This document shows, one piece after another, positions 36,535-44,810 of a DNA stretch of 64,000 bases; within the stretch, counting starts at the first letter, position 1; every line of letters starts with the position of its first letter. The stretch is from NCBI GenBank assembly GCA_902788785.1, contig CADALT010000011.1:1-64000 (forward strand). The letters are read 5' to 3'. The position numbers and the translations under genes were made by a program. Under the pieces are notes generated by a model that saw only the letters and a list, made by a program, of their open reading frames with translations, was not told where the DNA came from and did not search any database. This DNA comes from an uncultured Ruminococcus sp. Lineage in GTDB: Bacteria > Bacillota > Clostridia > Oscillospirales > Ruminococcaceae.

Positions 36535-37665
36535 ATGCTGAAAGTGCTTATGGCAGGCGGCGGCACAGCAGGTCATGTGAACCCTGCGCTGGCTATCGCC
36601 GAAATGATAAAGGAAGAACATCCCGATGCGGAGATAAGGTTCGCAGGCAACCCCGATAAACTCGAGGCTAAGCTGGTGCCGAAAGCAGGCTATGCTTTTG
36701 AACCGCTGAGGATAGAAGGTTTCCAGAGGCAGATAAATGCCGAGAACATCAAGCGCAATCTCAAAGCTGCGGTATACCTGATGAAGTCAGGCAGCCGCTG
36801 CAAGGAGATAATACGTGGTTTTCAGCCCGACCTTGTCATCGGTACAGGCGGATATGTAAGCGGTCCTGTGGTAAGGACAGCCGCAAAGCTCGGCATAAAA
36901 ACAGCTATACATGAGCAGAATGCATTTGCAGGCGTGACCAACAAACTGCTTTCAAAACAGGTAGATGTGGTCATGATGACTGTAAAGGAGTCGCAGAAGT
37001 ATTTCCCCGAAGCTAAGAAATGTATGGTAACGGGACTTCCCGTCAGGGGCAGCTTCGGCAGACTCACAAAGGCTGATGCCAGAAAAAAACTGGGCATACC
37101 CGAAGATGCGACAGTAGTGCTCTCCGTGGGCGGAAGTCTCGGTTCAAAGGTAATAAACGAGAACGTGAAGAAACTGCTCAAATGGTATCAGAAAGACGGT
37201 CGGGATGTATACCATATACATTCCTACGGCACATATAAGGACTATGCGCACTTCATAGACGAATGCGAAGCCGAGGGCATACGCATTCGTGACGATTCAA
37301 AGCGCATGGTGGACAGCTATGTGGATATGCCGAAAGCTATGGCTGCCTGCGACCTGATGATATCAAGATGCGGTGCAGCTTCACTGGCTGAGATAGAGGC
37401 TATGGGCAGGTGTTCGGTGCTGATACCCTCGCCTATGGTCGCAGAGAACCATCAGTATCATAACGGTATGGTGCTGCAAAATGCAGGCGCAGGTATCGTT
37501 ATAGAAGAAAAAGACCTGACAGGGGAAAAGTTTATAAATACTATAAAGGACTTCCTCGATCACCCCGAGAAGATAAAGGAATGTTCCGAGAAAGCCGCAG
37601 GGCTCCATATCAAGGATACAAAAGAGCGTATAATGGGATGTCTCGAACCGCTGATAAAGAAGTAA
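36535..37665 (+). CDS. murG: Lipid II synthase MurG
   Basis: Transfers GlcNAc from UDP-GlcNAc to lipid I on the inner membrane face. The 376-residue GT-B enzyme has the N-terminal MAGGGTAGHVNPALA loop, GTGGYVSGPVV and HEQNAFAGVTN, and the C-terminal nucleotide site RCGAASLAEIEAMG (near 282). The ribosome site is GTGAGG. It opens the second block of the cluster, separated from ftsW by a likely terminator. Confidence 0.96.
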   Translation: MLKVLMAGGGTAGHVNPALAIAEMIKEEHPDAEIRFAGNPDKLEAKLVPKAGYAFEPLRIEGFQRQINAENIKRNLKAAVYLMKSGSRCKEIIRGFQPDLVIGTGGYVSGPVVRTAAKLGIKTAIHEQNAFAGVTNKLLSKQVDVVMMTVKESQKYFPEAKKCMVTGLPVRGSFGRLTKADARKKLGIPEDATVVLSVGGSLGSKVINENVKKLLKWYQKDGRDVYHIHSYGTYKDYAHFIDECEAEGIRIRDDSKRMVDSYVDMPKAMAACDLMISRCGAASLAEIEAMGRCSVLIPSPMVAENHQYHNGMVLQNAGAGIVIEEKDLTGEKFINTIKDFLDHPEKIKECSEKAAGLHIKDTKERIMGCLEPLIKK

Positions 37666-37702
37666 AAGTAACAGAATATGAAAAAGTAAGGACTGATGAG
37701 TT

Positions 37703-38677
37703 TTGGCAATAGATAAGACTTTACAGACGAAGCGTTCCGCAAGAGGCGCTTCTATGGATTCTCTCTCAGTGCCCGATACCACCAGGATGAAAGACCTGGA
37801 CAGACCTGCATCTTACAGGGCAGGCACAGGTATAAATGCTGCTGCCGACGAGATCTTCAACTCAAGCAGCCACATCGGAAGGACCACACAGTTCGGTGCT
37901 GCCGATATGAATTACAAGGGCTCGGAAAAAATGGCTAAAGAACGCAAGGACGCCGAGGAAGACGATCCGCTGAAGGATATGCGCTTCTCTCCCGAGGTCA
38001 ACAGAAAAGCCCCCGATGTCATGCATCAGGGCGTTAAGGTAGGTTCAGCCTATGTTGAGCGCAGAAAGGTAGTCATCTGGATGGTGGTATCTTTCCTGCT
38101 GCTGGCTTGTGCGCTGATATTCCTGCCGCCGCTGATGAATTCATCGGATGAAACCACTTCCGTCGATCACGACCGCAATGTGTTTGAAGATATGGGCATG
38201 AATGAGTTCAAGGCTTATGCCGTGGCGAATTACTCAGTGTACTCCACCGATGCTTTCTCTTCGGAAAAAAATGAGAGCTACAGAGTGATACGCCTGAATG
38301 CACATTTGCAGAATTCCTCACCTTTTGAGGTCACGATACCTCAGTATAAAGCTGTACACGTCCCCGGAAAGTACAAGAACAAGGTATGTTATGTTACCTC
38401 TGCAAAAACCGAGGACGGAAAGATAGTCGGTGATACCATACCCGGATTTTCGGGCGAAGATGTGACCATAGAGATAATGGTCAACGTGGTCGGTATGACA
38501 GATGAAGATCTTGATGAGTGCATAACAGGCATGATACTCTCGACCGTTGATGCCAAAAAGCAGATGGTCGGCAATATCAAGACCCCATGTATCCCCGGAT
38601 TTCTGTTCGTGTCAAACACCGTGAAAATCACCCTTGAGGATGATAAGGCACCAAATGCCATAGAAAAACATAAGTAG
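37703..38677 (+). CDS. Bitopic membrane protein between murG and murA, unknown function
   Basis: A 324-residue protein with a charged, low-complexity cytoplasmic part of about 113 residues, one TM segment (about 115-137) and an extracytoplasmic domain of about 185 residues rich in beta-type sequence (SSPFEVTIPQYKAVHVPGKYK, GDTIPGFSGEDVTIEIMVNV). No family is recognised. Position in the dcw cluster suggests a divisome or wall role. The TTG start follows AAGGA by 11 nt; an ATG at 37754 after AAGAGG is an alternative. Confidence 0.65.
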   Translation: MAIDKTLQTKRSARGASMDSLSVPDTTRMKDLDRPASYRAGTGINAAADEIFNSSSHIGRTTQFGAADMNYKGSEKMAKERKDAEEDDPLKDMRFSPEVNRKAPDVMHQGVKVGSAYVERRKVVIWMVVSFLLLACALIFLPPLMNSSDETTSVDHDRNVFEDMGMNEFKAYAVANYSVYSTDAFSSEKNESYRVIRLNAHLQNSSPFEVTIPQYKAVHVPGKYKNKVCYVTSAKTEDGKIVGDTIPGFSGEDVTIEIMVNVVGMTDEDLDECITGMILSTVDAKKQMVGNIKTPCIPGFLFVSNTVKITLEDDKAPNAIEKHK

Positions 38678-38708
38678 CGAAATACCGTGCTGATGCATAA
38701 GATATGTC

Positions 38709-38733
38709 AAACGGCAGTTTATTGATGTCGTTT
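38709..38733. repeat. Mini inverted repeat with the TGTCGTTT arm
   Basis: AAACGGCA and TGTCGTTT pair over 8 bp around a 9-nt loop, in the gap between the unknown gene and murA. The arms match the ends of the palindromic element family elsewhere in this window, so this may be a remnant. The match is short and could be chance. Confidence 0.35.
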
Positions 38734-38760
38734 AATCTACCCAAAAAAGGGGCGACATTT

Positions 38761-40017
38761 ATGCAGAGGCTTATCATAGAAGGCGGAAAAAAGCTGTGCG
38801 GCGAGATAAAGGTGCAGGGTGCGAAAAACAGTGCGCTGCCTCTGCTGGCAGGCTGTCTGCTTGCGGGGGACCGTACCGTGCTGTACGGCTGTCCCGAGCT
38901 TTCTGATGTTTTTTCCGCTTGCAGGATACTTAACAGACTTGGCTGCAAATGCAGCTTTGATAAAGGCACGGTAAGTGCCGACTCCTCCACCCTGACAGGG
39001 TGGGACATACCCGAAGAACTTATGCGTGAGATGCGCTGTTCGATAGTGTTCCTGGGTGCGGTGCTGGGCAGGCTGGGCAAATGCGAACTAAGCTACCCCG
39101 GCGGCTGCGAACTGGGTCCGAGACCCATAGATATGCACCTTGATGCCCTTAAACAGCTGGGCGTGGTCATGACCGAGGAACACGGCAGGATAAGCTGCGT
39201 GTGCCCCAAAGGACTGCGTGGTGCAGCGATAGACCTGCCATTTCCTTCCGTGGGTGCTACGGAAAACATAATGCTGGCAGCAGCTTGCGCTGAGGGCGAC
39301 ACTATTATAAGAGGTGCAGCCCGTGAGCCCGAGATAGAAGATCTGGCAGATTTTCTCAACAGGTGCGGCGCACGCATAAAAGGTGCAGGAAACAGCACAA
39401 TACGTATAAGCGGAGTAAAAAAGCTCCACGGATGCGAATACAAAGTCATGCCCGACAGGATAGCGGCGGCGACCTATATGGCAGCTGCGGCATCAGCAGG
39501 GGGCGAAGTAGGACTTTTAGGCATACGCTGTGCAGACCTCTCTGCGGTGATCGCAGTCTTTGAAGAAATGGGCTGCGGGATATACTGCATGGAGGATAGG
39601 ATATTCATCAGCTGCAAGCTCCCCCTGAAAGCGGTGCGGATGATACGCACCATGCCCTACCCGGGATTTCCAACCGATGCGCAGGCAGTGGTAATGGCAG
39701 CGCTGGCAACGGCACAGGGCAGCAGCATGATAGTGGAAAATATTTTTGAGAGCAGATACCGCCATGTGGATGAGCTCGTCCGCATGGGCGCTGATATAAA
39801 GACCTCGGGCAGAACTGCCGTGATACAGGGCGTGCGCAGGCTATACGGAGCAAGTGTGCGTGCAAGCGACCTGAGAGGCGGCGCAGCGCTGACAGTGGCA
39901 GCACTGGGTGCCGAGGGCACTACCTCAGTGGCAGGTGTGCAGTACATCGACAGGGGCTATGAACACCCCGAGAAAGTGCTGACCTCGCTGGGGGCTAAAG
40001 TAAGGAGAGCATTCTGA
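38761..40017 (+). CDS. murA: UDP-N-acetylglucosamine 1-carboxyvinyltransferase
   Basis: First committed step of peptidoglycan synthesis, transferring enolpyruvate from PEP to UDP-GlcNAc. Of 418 residues, GAKNSALPLL near the N-terminus carries the Lys-Asn pair. The loop PGGCELGPRPIDMH places the catalytic cysteine at residue 116, so the enzyme should be fosfomycin-sensitive in type. The start at 38761 has AAGGGG upstream; the open frame to 38704 crosses the mini inverted repeat and has no site. murA inside the dcw cluster is known in Firmicutes. Confidence 0.95.
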   Translation: MQRLIIEGGKKLCGEIKVQGAKNSALPLLAGCLLAGDRTVLYGCPELSDVFSACRILNRLGCKCSFDKGTVSADSSTLTGWDIPEELMREMRCSIVFLGAVLGRLGKCELSYPGGCELGPRPIDMHLDALKQLGVVMTEEHGRISCVCPKGLRGAAIDLPFPSVGATENIMLAAACAEGDTIIRGAAREPEIEDLADFLNRCGARIKGAGNSTIRISGVKKLHGCEYKVMPDRIAAATYMAAAASAGGEVGLLGIRCADLSAVIAVFEEMGCGIYCMEDRIFISCKLPLKAVRMIRTMPYPGFPTDAQAVVMAALATAQGSSMIVENIFESRYRHVDELVRMGADIKTSGRTAVIQGVRRLYGASVRASDLRGGAALTVAALGAEGTTSVAGVQYIDRGYEHPEKVLTSLGAKVRRAF

Positions 40018-40040
40018 CGATCATAAAGGACGAAGTTTAA

Positions 40041-41192
40041 ATGAGCAATATTTTTGAGAAAGATCCCGAGCCTGTGTTCAAAGCACGCCCCAAGCGTATC
40101 CTGAACATCAGGGCGCTCTATGCGGGCGCAGCCGTGATCGCAGCCGTGGTGATACTGGTGCTGTGCATGACGGTATTTTTTAATGTCAGTGACATCGAGA
40201 TAGAAGGTGTCAGCCTGTATACGCAGGAACAGATAGTCAATGTGGGCGGCATCACACAGAACATGAACCTGGTAAGGACCGATGTTTCACTTGCCGAACA
40301 ACGACTGAAGGAAAACCTTGTATATATTGACGATGCAAAGGTCACAAAGTCATACCCATCGACAGTAGTCATAAGCTGTACCGAGGCGGTAAAGGCTGCG
40401 GATATCGAGTACGAGGGCAGCTACTATGTCGTAAGCACTTCGGGCAGAATACTGGAAGCCGCAAATGCTCAGCCTACGGGCGGCATACCAGTGGTCACAG
40501 GATTCAAGTTCTACACAGGTCAGGACCTTATCGACAAGGGAAAAGAACTGACAGAAGAGGATATACTCGCTTTCAGAGCGGCAGGCAGCAAACTGCGCTC
40601 CGAGGATGATTACAGCAGCAAGATACTGGTAGATCTGGTCAATGAGATCAGAAAGCAGGATCTGAAAAATGTGGTGAGCATCGAGATGTCATCAAGAGCC
40701 GATATCAAGCTCAATGTGGATAACAGGCTCGAAGTCAAACTGGGAAGTTCTGCGGATATCCCCTACAAGCTCAGCTATTTCAATGCGGTCATAAGCACTC
40801 TCGCACCGAACTACGAGGGTACGCTTATATATAACGGCGTTTCGGGCGGCGTTTCGGCTATACCGAAGGATAAAGCCATAGGTAAGCCTAATTTTGCTAA
40901 AGACCCTGTTAAAAAGGACGACAGTTCTTCAGAGGCAGAACCTGCCAACGCTCCTATGAACGGTACAGGCGATAATAACAGCGTGCCCGATCAGGCAGCC
41001 GATACACAGCAGATCCAGCAGGACGGCGCTTTGCAGGGCAATAACGGTCAGACCGACGGCACGGGCTACGATAACGGCTGGACAGATAACGGCTGGCAGG
41101 CTGACAATGGCGGCTGGACCGACGATACGTGGACAGATAATACCTGGGACGGCGGAGGAAATGACTGGGATACAGGCTACACATATTGGTAA
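40041..41192 (+). CDS. ftsQ: FtsQ/DivIB-like division protein with Trp-rich tail
   Basis: A 383-residue bitopic protein: basic cytoplasmic tail, TM segment at about 25-46, then a POTRA domain (FNVSDIEIEGVSLYTQEQIVNVGG) and the FtsQ/DivIB beta domain to about 285. These proteins link FtsL/DivIC to the septal synthase. The last 90 residues are a low-complexity extracytoplasmic extension. After an acidic/Gln-rich linker, the final 40 residues hold eight tryptophans among Asp, Asn, Gly and Thr. Such a tail is not part of the normal family. It is the last gene before the ftsZ promoter; ftsA is absent. Confidence 0.88.
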   Translation: MSNIFEKDPEPVFKARPKRILNIRALYAGAAVIAAVVILVLCMTVFFNVSDIEIEGVSLYTQEQIVNVGGITQNMNLVRTDVSLAEQRLKENLVYIDDAKVTKSYPSTVVISCTEAVKAADIEYEGSYYVVSTSGRILEAANAQPTGGIPVVTGFKFYTGQDLIDKGKELTEEDILAFRAAGSKLRSEDDYSSKILVDLVNEIRKQDLKNVVSIEMSSRADIKLNVDNRLEVKLGSSADIPYKLSYFNAVISTLAPNYEGTLIYNGVSGGVSAIPKDKAIGKPNFAKDPVKKDDSSSEAEPANAPMNGTGDNNSVPDQAADTQQIQQDGALQGNNGQTDGTGYDNGWTDNGWQADNGGWTDDTWTDNTWDGGGNDWDTGYTYW

Positions 41193-41251
41193 AGTTTTTA
41201 CAAATTAACAAAAGTTTAAAGTTTATCAAGGGCTTAATGTCGGCAAAATCC

Positions 41252-41280
41252 TTTACAATTCGGGGAATTTGTGTTATCAT
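41252..41280 (+). promoter_or_regulatory. Promoter of ftsZ
   Basis: TTTACA (41252-41257), 17-nt spacer, TATCAT (41275-41280). The leader to ftsZ is about 100 nt. Confidence 0.7.
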
Positions 41281-41387
41281 ATTACTGTATCTAGTTATGT
41301 TCTCTGCACCTTAGCGGTAATGAGACAGGAGAAAATACAGAGCTTCGGTTCGGAGAATATGTGAAAAAATTCAGGAGGATGTTTACT

Positions 41388-42548
41388 ATGAGTTATGAAT
41401 TTGTAGAAGAGCCTGTAGTGGGCGCAAAGATCAAAGTTATCGGCGTTGGCGGAGGCGGCGGAAATGCCCTCAACGGCATTGCGCAGGCAGGTATCCAGGG
41501 CAACGTTGAATACATAGCTGTAAATACTGATATACAGGCACTCAAGAAGTCTATGGCTGACAGACAGATCCAGATCGGCGCTAAGCTGACACATGGTCTG
41601 GGCGCAGGCGCTAAGCCTGAGATCGGTGAGGCTTCCGCACAGGAGAGCCAGGACGAGATCGCTGAGGCTATCAAGGACGCAGATATGGTATTTATCACCG
41701 CAGGTATGGGCGGCGGAACAGGTACAGGTGCAGCTCCTGTTGTTGCAGAGATCGCACAGAGCCTTGAAAAGCTGACTATAGCTGTAGTTACAAAGCCCTT
41801 CAAGTTCGAGGGCGTAAAGAAGATGATGAGAGCAGAGAGCGGTATCGAGCAGCTCGTTAAGCACGTTGATGCGCTGATCGTTATACCTAACCAGAACCTT
41901 ATCACAAGCGATATGAGACTGACCATGAAGCAGTCCTACCAGATCGCAGATGAGGTGCTCAAGACAGACGTTATCGCTATCGCTGAGATCATCACAAGAC
42001 ATGACGAGATCAACGTTGACTTCGCTGACGTTACCACTATCCTCAAGGGCGCAGGCAGAGCACACATCGCTATCGGCCACGGCGAAGGCAAGGATAAGGT
42101 ACAGGATATCGTAAGCCAGGTTATCGCTTCCAAGATACTGGAGACATCTATCTCCGGCGCAAGAAGACTGATCGTAAACGTATCCATGTCCGAGGACCTG
42201 CTCATCAGCGATATGGACGAACTGACAGCTGCTATCGCAGACGCTGCGGATGACGGCGCAGAGATCATCTTCGGTAACGGTACAAATCCCGATACCAAGG
42301 ATTGCATGGATGTTACAGTTATCGCCGCAGATTTTGTGGAGGGCAACCCTTCCGCTGCTAATCTCGAAGAGGCAGCAGCACAGAATGCAGCCGCTGTATC
42401 CCCTGCACCTACAGCACAGACCTTCAACTTCCAGAGAACAGAGGAAGACAAGAAGGCTGATGCAGAGGCTATGTACAAGGCAGGCGTTAAGGCAGCAGAT
42501 AAGACAGATATCTATGACGATATCTTCAACGTTTTCAAAAATAAATAA
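41388..42548 (+). CDS. ftsZ: Cell division protein FtsZ
   Basis: Tubulin-like GTPase that forms the Z-ring. The 386 residues include IGVGGGGGNALN (near 15), the tubulin signature GGGTGTGAAPV (near 107) and the catalytic T7 loop NVDFADV (near 209). After an Ala-rich linker it ends DIYDDIFNVFKNK, a divergent version of the usual C-terminal peptide that docks FtsA/SepF. ATG at 41388 sits 9 nt after AGGAGG; upstream in-frame starts overlap that site. Codon bias is strong. ftsA is not present next to it. Confidence 0.97.
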   Translation: MSYEFVEEPVVGAKIKVIGVGGGGGNALNGIAQAGIQGNVEYIAVNTDIQALKKSMADRQIQIGAKLTHGLGAGAKPEIGEASAQESQDEIAEAIKDADMVFITAGMGGGTGTGAAPVVAEIAQSLEKLTIAVVTKPFKFEGVKKMMRAESGIEQLVKHVDALIVIPNQNLITSDMRLTMKQSYQIADEVLKTDVIAIAEIITRHDEINVDFADVTTILKGAGRAHIAIGHGEGKDKVQDIVSQVIASKILETSISGARRLIVNVSMSEDLLISDMDELTAAIADAADDGAEIIFGNGTNPDTKDCMDVTVIAADFVEGNPSAANLEEAAAQNAAAVSPAPTAQTFNFQRTEEDKKADAEAMYKAGVKAADKTDIYDDIFNVFKNK

Positions 42549-42557
42549 TCAGCTGAT

Positions 42558-42588
42558 ATCAAAGACGAGTTCATCACTCGTCTTTGAT
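42558..42588 (+). terminator. Strong hairpin after ftsZ without a T-run
   Basis: A perfect 12-bp stem ATCAAAGACGAG/CTCGTCTTTGAT with a 7-nt loop, 10 nt after the ftsZ stop. GGCTATATAAATT follows instead of a T-run, so it may stabilise the mRNA end or terminate weakly. The gene-free stretch 42549-42910 also holds palindromic element copy A, a promoter and a leader hairpin. Confidence 0.55.
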
Positions 42589-42600
42589 GGCTATATAAAT

Positions 42601-42654
42601 TATATTAAACGACATAAATTTCTATATCAAGAAGTTTTAATGTCGTTTGCTATA
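42601..42654 (+). repeat. Palindromic element copy A (short form, 54 bp)
   Basis: Begins TATATTAAACGACATAAATT and ends TTTTAATGTCGTTTGCTATA. The arms match copies B and C, but the central 45-50 bp, including the GTATCATAGT core, are missing. It lies downstream of ftsZ in the same orientation as copy B has to its upstream gene. Confidence 0.8.
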
Positions 42655-42791
42655 TCCGATTCAAGCCGCACGGACACGATATTATAGAGTTATGTGGTGC
42701 TCATATCGGAAAATTGTACACAAAATCTAAGTTGAGAATTGTATGGTTTACTGAATTTTAACGAAATTGTGAAATTTATTAAAGTTTACGG

Positions 42792-42820
42792 TTGAAATGA
42801 GCGGCGATTTGTAGTATAAT
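42792..42820 (+). promoter_or_regulatory. Sigma-A promoter of the DivIVA-like gene
   Basis: TTGAAA (42792-42797), 17-nt spacer, TATAAT (42815-42820). Confidence 0.87.
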
Positions 42821-42832
42821 AAATTAGTATCT

Positions 42833-42855
42833 ATAAACGGTCAGGCACCGTTTAT
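42833..42855 (+). promoter_or_regulatory. 5'-UTR hairpin of the DivIVA-like gene
   Basis: A perfect 9-bp stem ATAAACGGT/ACCGTTTAT with a 5-nt loop begins about 6 nt after the predicted transcription start. It may protect the 5' end or serve as an operator. Confidence 0.45.
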
Positions 42856-42910
42856 CTTAGAGTTGCGTAAATTATGATTTGTGCAAATATATTTCAGGAG
42901 GGAATAGAAA

Positions 42911-43855
42911 ATGGCTGGTAGCGGATATTTGAGAACGGTAAGAGTCGGCGGTTTCGATAAGCAGGATGTTCTGCAGTATGTTGACGAGCTGACTTCCAAG
43001 ATCTATCAACTCGAGACCAAGGTCAAGGATCAGGAAGAGCAGATCGACCGTCTTGAACAGCAGGAAGGTACTGTTCAGCAGGGCGATGATGAAGCAAAGA
43101 AGGAGCTTGAAGCTAAGGTTGAAGAGGCTAAGCAGAAGATAGCTGAGCTGATGGCTTCCACAGATACTATGAAGGTAAGGATCGCTGACTATGAGCAGCA
43201 GATCACTGAGAAGGATGCCGAGATCGAGCAGAAGAATGCTGAGATCGAGGATCTGAAGGATAAGGTCGCAGAGGCAGAGCAGAAGGCTCAGCAGGCTGAG
43301 AACAGCGGTTCACAGCAGGCGTTCGATATGGGTCAGATCTTTGTTCAGGCTCAGCAGACCGCTAATATGGCTATCGAGAAGGCTAAGGCTGATGCTAAGC
43401 AGATCACTGATGAGGCTGAGGCACAGGCTAACCAGGCTATCGACGATGCTAACGCACAGGCTGAGGCTACTGTTACAAAGGCTAACACCGAGGCTGAGCA
43501 GACCATCAGCGCTGCAAGACAGAGCGCAGAGGATACCAAGGCTGAGGCTAAGAAGGAAGCAGATCAGGTTACAGGCGCTGCTTACAGCGAGGCTGCAAGA
43601 GTCAAGAAGGAAGCCGAGGAAGAGGCTGAAAGACTCATCAACGACGCTAAGGAGAAGGCTGCAGCTATCAAGAACGATACAGTTGAGATCAGAACAGCTG
43701 TCAAGAGTGAGTTCACATCTCTCAGCGACACCGTTCAGAAGCTCGTTACAACTCTTAATGATCTGTACGGCAGCAGCATCGGCGCTGTTAATACCGCAAG
43801 AGATCTGATCGACGATGGTCTTGAGATCGTAAGCGACGAGGAAGAGGAAGTGTAA
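42911..43855 (+). CDS. DivIVA-like coiled-coil protein
   Basis: A 314-residue cytoplasmic protein. The N-terminus (YLRTVRVGGFDKQDVLQYVDELTSKIYQLE) fits the membrane-targeting DivIVA/GpsB-type domain. The rest is almost continuous coiled coil rich in Ala, Glu, Lys and Gln, with a break near 140 and an acidic end (DEEEEV). Such proteins mark poles or the septum and recruit wall-synthesis factors. It has a strong promoter, AGGAGGGA site and highly biased codons, suggesting abundance. Its stop overlaps the next gene (TAATG). Long coiled coils make the exact family uncertain. Confidence 0.75.
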   Translation: MAGSGYLRTVRVGGFDKQDVLQYVDELTSKIYQLETKVKDQEEQIDRLEQQEGTVQQGDDEAKKELEAKVEEAKQKIAELMASTDTMKVRIADYEQQITEKDAEIEQKNAEIEDLKDKVAEAEQKAQQAENSGSQQAFDMGQIFVQAQQTANMAIEKAKADAKQITDEAEAQANQAIDDANAQAEATVTKANTEAEQTISAARQSAEDTKAEAKKEADQVTGAAYSEAARVKKEAEEEAERLINDAKEKAAAIKNDTVEIRTAVKSEFTSLSDTVQKLVTTLNDLYGSSIGAVNTARDLIDDGLEIVSDEEEEV

Positions 43856-44415
43856 TGTCTGATATAAGGTCTTTCAGAACGGAAGAACTTAAAGAGCGCA
43901 GCGGTGAGCTGAAATGCGGAGATAAGATACTGCTCACGGGCACTGTATATACCGCAAGAGATGCCGCACATAAGCGCTTCGCAGCACTGCTTGACGAGGG
44001 TAAGGAACTTCCTATCCCCTTAGAAGGCGCTGTGATATACTATGCAGGTCCCACACCTGCCCCCGAGGGCAAGGCTATAGGTTCCTGCGGCCCTACAACT
44101 TCGGGCAGGATGGACAGATTTGCGCCCAGACTGCTTGACCTGGGTCTTGGCGGAATGATCGGTAAGGGCGAAAGATCACAGGAAGTACGTGATGCCGTGG
44201 TCAGAAACGGCGCTGTATATCTCTGTGCGGTCGGCGGCGCAGGCGCACTTGCCTGCAACTGCATAAAGTCCTGCGAGGTCATAGCTTTTGATGACCTTGG
44301 GTGCGAATCGGTGAAGAAGCTCTATGTTGAGAACTTCCCTGTTATCGTGGCAGATGATCGTTTCGGCGGCGATATATTCTCCCGTGGCAGAGCCGAATAC
44401 TGCACAGCTGAATAA
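43855..44415 (+). CDS. Class I fumarase/tartrate dehydratase beta subunit-like protein
   Basis: A 186-residue Fe-S hydro-lyase C-terminal (beta) domain. Typical stretches are LTGTVYTARDAAHKR, IYYAGPTPAPEGKAIGSCGPTTSGRMD and GAVYLCAVGGAGAL. In two-subunit fumarases and tartrate dehydratases the alpha subunit carries the 4Fe-4S cluster, and it usually lies directly upstream. Here the upstream gene is instead the DivIVA-like protein, overlapping by one base, so this beta subunit is an orphan in the window. The alpha subunit must be elsewhere for activity. Confidence 0.87.
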   Translation: MSDIRSFRTEELKERSGELKCGDKILLTGTVYTARDAAHKRFAALLDEGKELPIPLEGAVIYYAGPTPAPEGKAIGSCGPTTSGRMDRFAPRLLDLGLGGMIGKGERSQEVRDAVVRNGAVYLCAVGGAGALACNCIKSCEVIAFDDLGCESVKKLYVENFPVIVADDRFGGDIFSRGRAEYCTAE

Positions 44416-44427
44416 TGAATAGCACAC

Positions 44428-44463
44428 TCCGGAAGCAGCAAGTCTGTTTCCGGATTTTTTTTG
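44428..44463 (+). terminator. Intrinsic terminator after the fumarase-like gene
   Basis: An 11-bp stem TCCGGAAGCAG/CTGTTTCCGGA with one wobble is followed by eight T residues. Confidence 0.92.
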
Positions 44464-44583
44464 CCCAAAGTAATTTTTTCGAGAAATTATACAAATCTCA
44501 ACACTGTGATTTCTTTATAGTTAATTGGTCATAATTGTGAACTTGATGTGTTCTTTTGGCGGCGCAAAATTTGTTGTAATATT

Positions 44584-44614
44584 AAACGTTTTCGACATAT
44601 TTACATAAACGTTT
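44584..44614. promoter_or_regulatory. Two LacI-family-like operators upstream of the cellobiose unit
   Basis: The palindrome AAACGTTT occurs at 44584-44591 and 44607-44614, each inside TAAACGTTTTCG, 23 bp (about two helical turns) apart. A CG-centred palindrome is typical of LacI/GalR-family and CcpA-type sites. They lie about 75-100 bp upstream of the -35 box of the epimerase-phosphorylase unit. The rest of 44464-44680 is AT-rich with nothing else recognised. Confidence 0.5.
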
Positions 44615-44686
44615 TCGTAATATTGGTAAGATGTTCAAAAGGTTTATAAAATATTTATCTAAATGGGCAAAAATCGGGAAAAACTC

Positions 44687-44715
44687 TTGAATAATCCTGA
44701 CTTGTGTGTTATAAT
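44687..44715 (+). promoter_or_regulatory. Sigma-A promoter of the cellobiose unit
   Basis: TTGAAT (44687-44692), 17-nt spacer, TATAAT (44710-44715), about 95 nt before the epimerase gene. Confidence 0.85.
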
Positions 44716-44810
44716 GGTCTATGTAAATCATGCCCGATGGCGAAATTGCGCTTTGATGCAGTTTTTGTATTTCTCTTGTACTGCCGTCGGCACGAAAGGA
44801 AGAATATACA

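Noticed and set aside
42558..42588. Strong rho-independent terminator of ftsZ
   Set aside because: The stem is perfect, but no T-run follows on the plus strand, so it is reported only as a hairpin with lower confidence.
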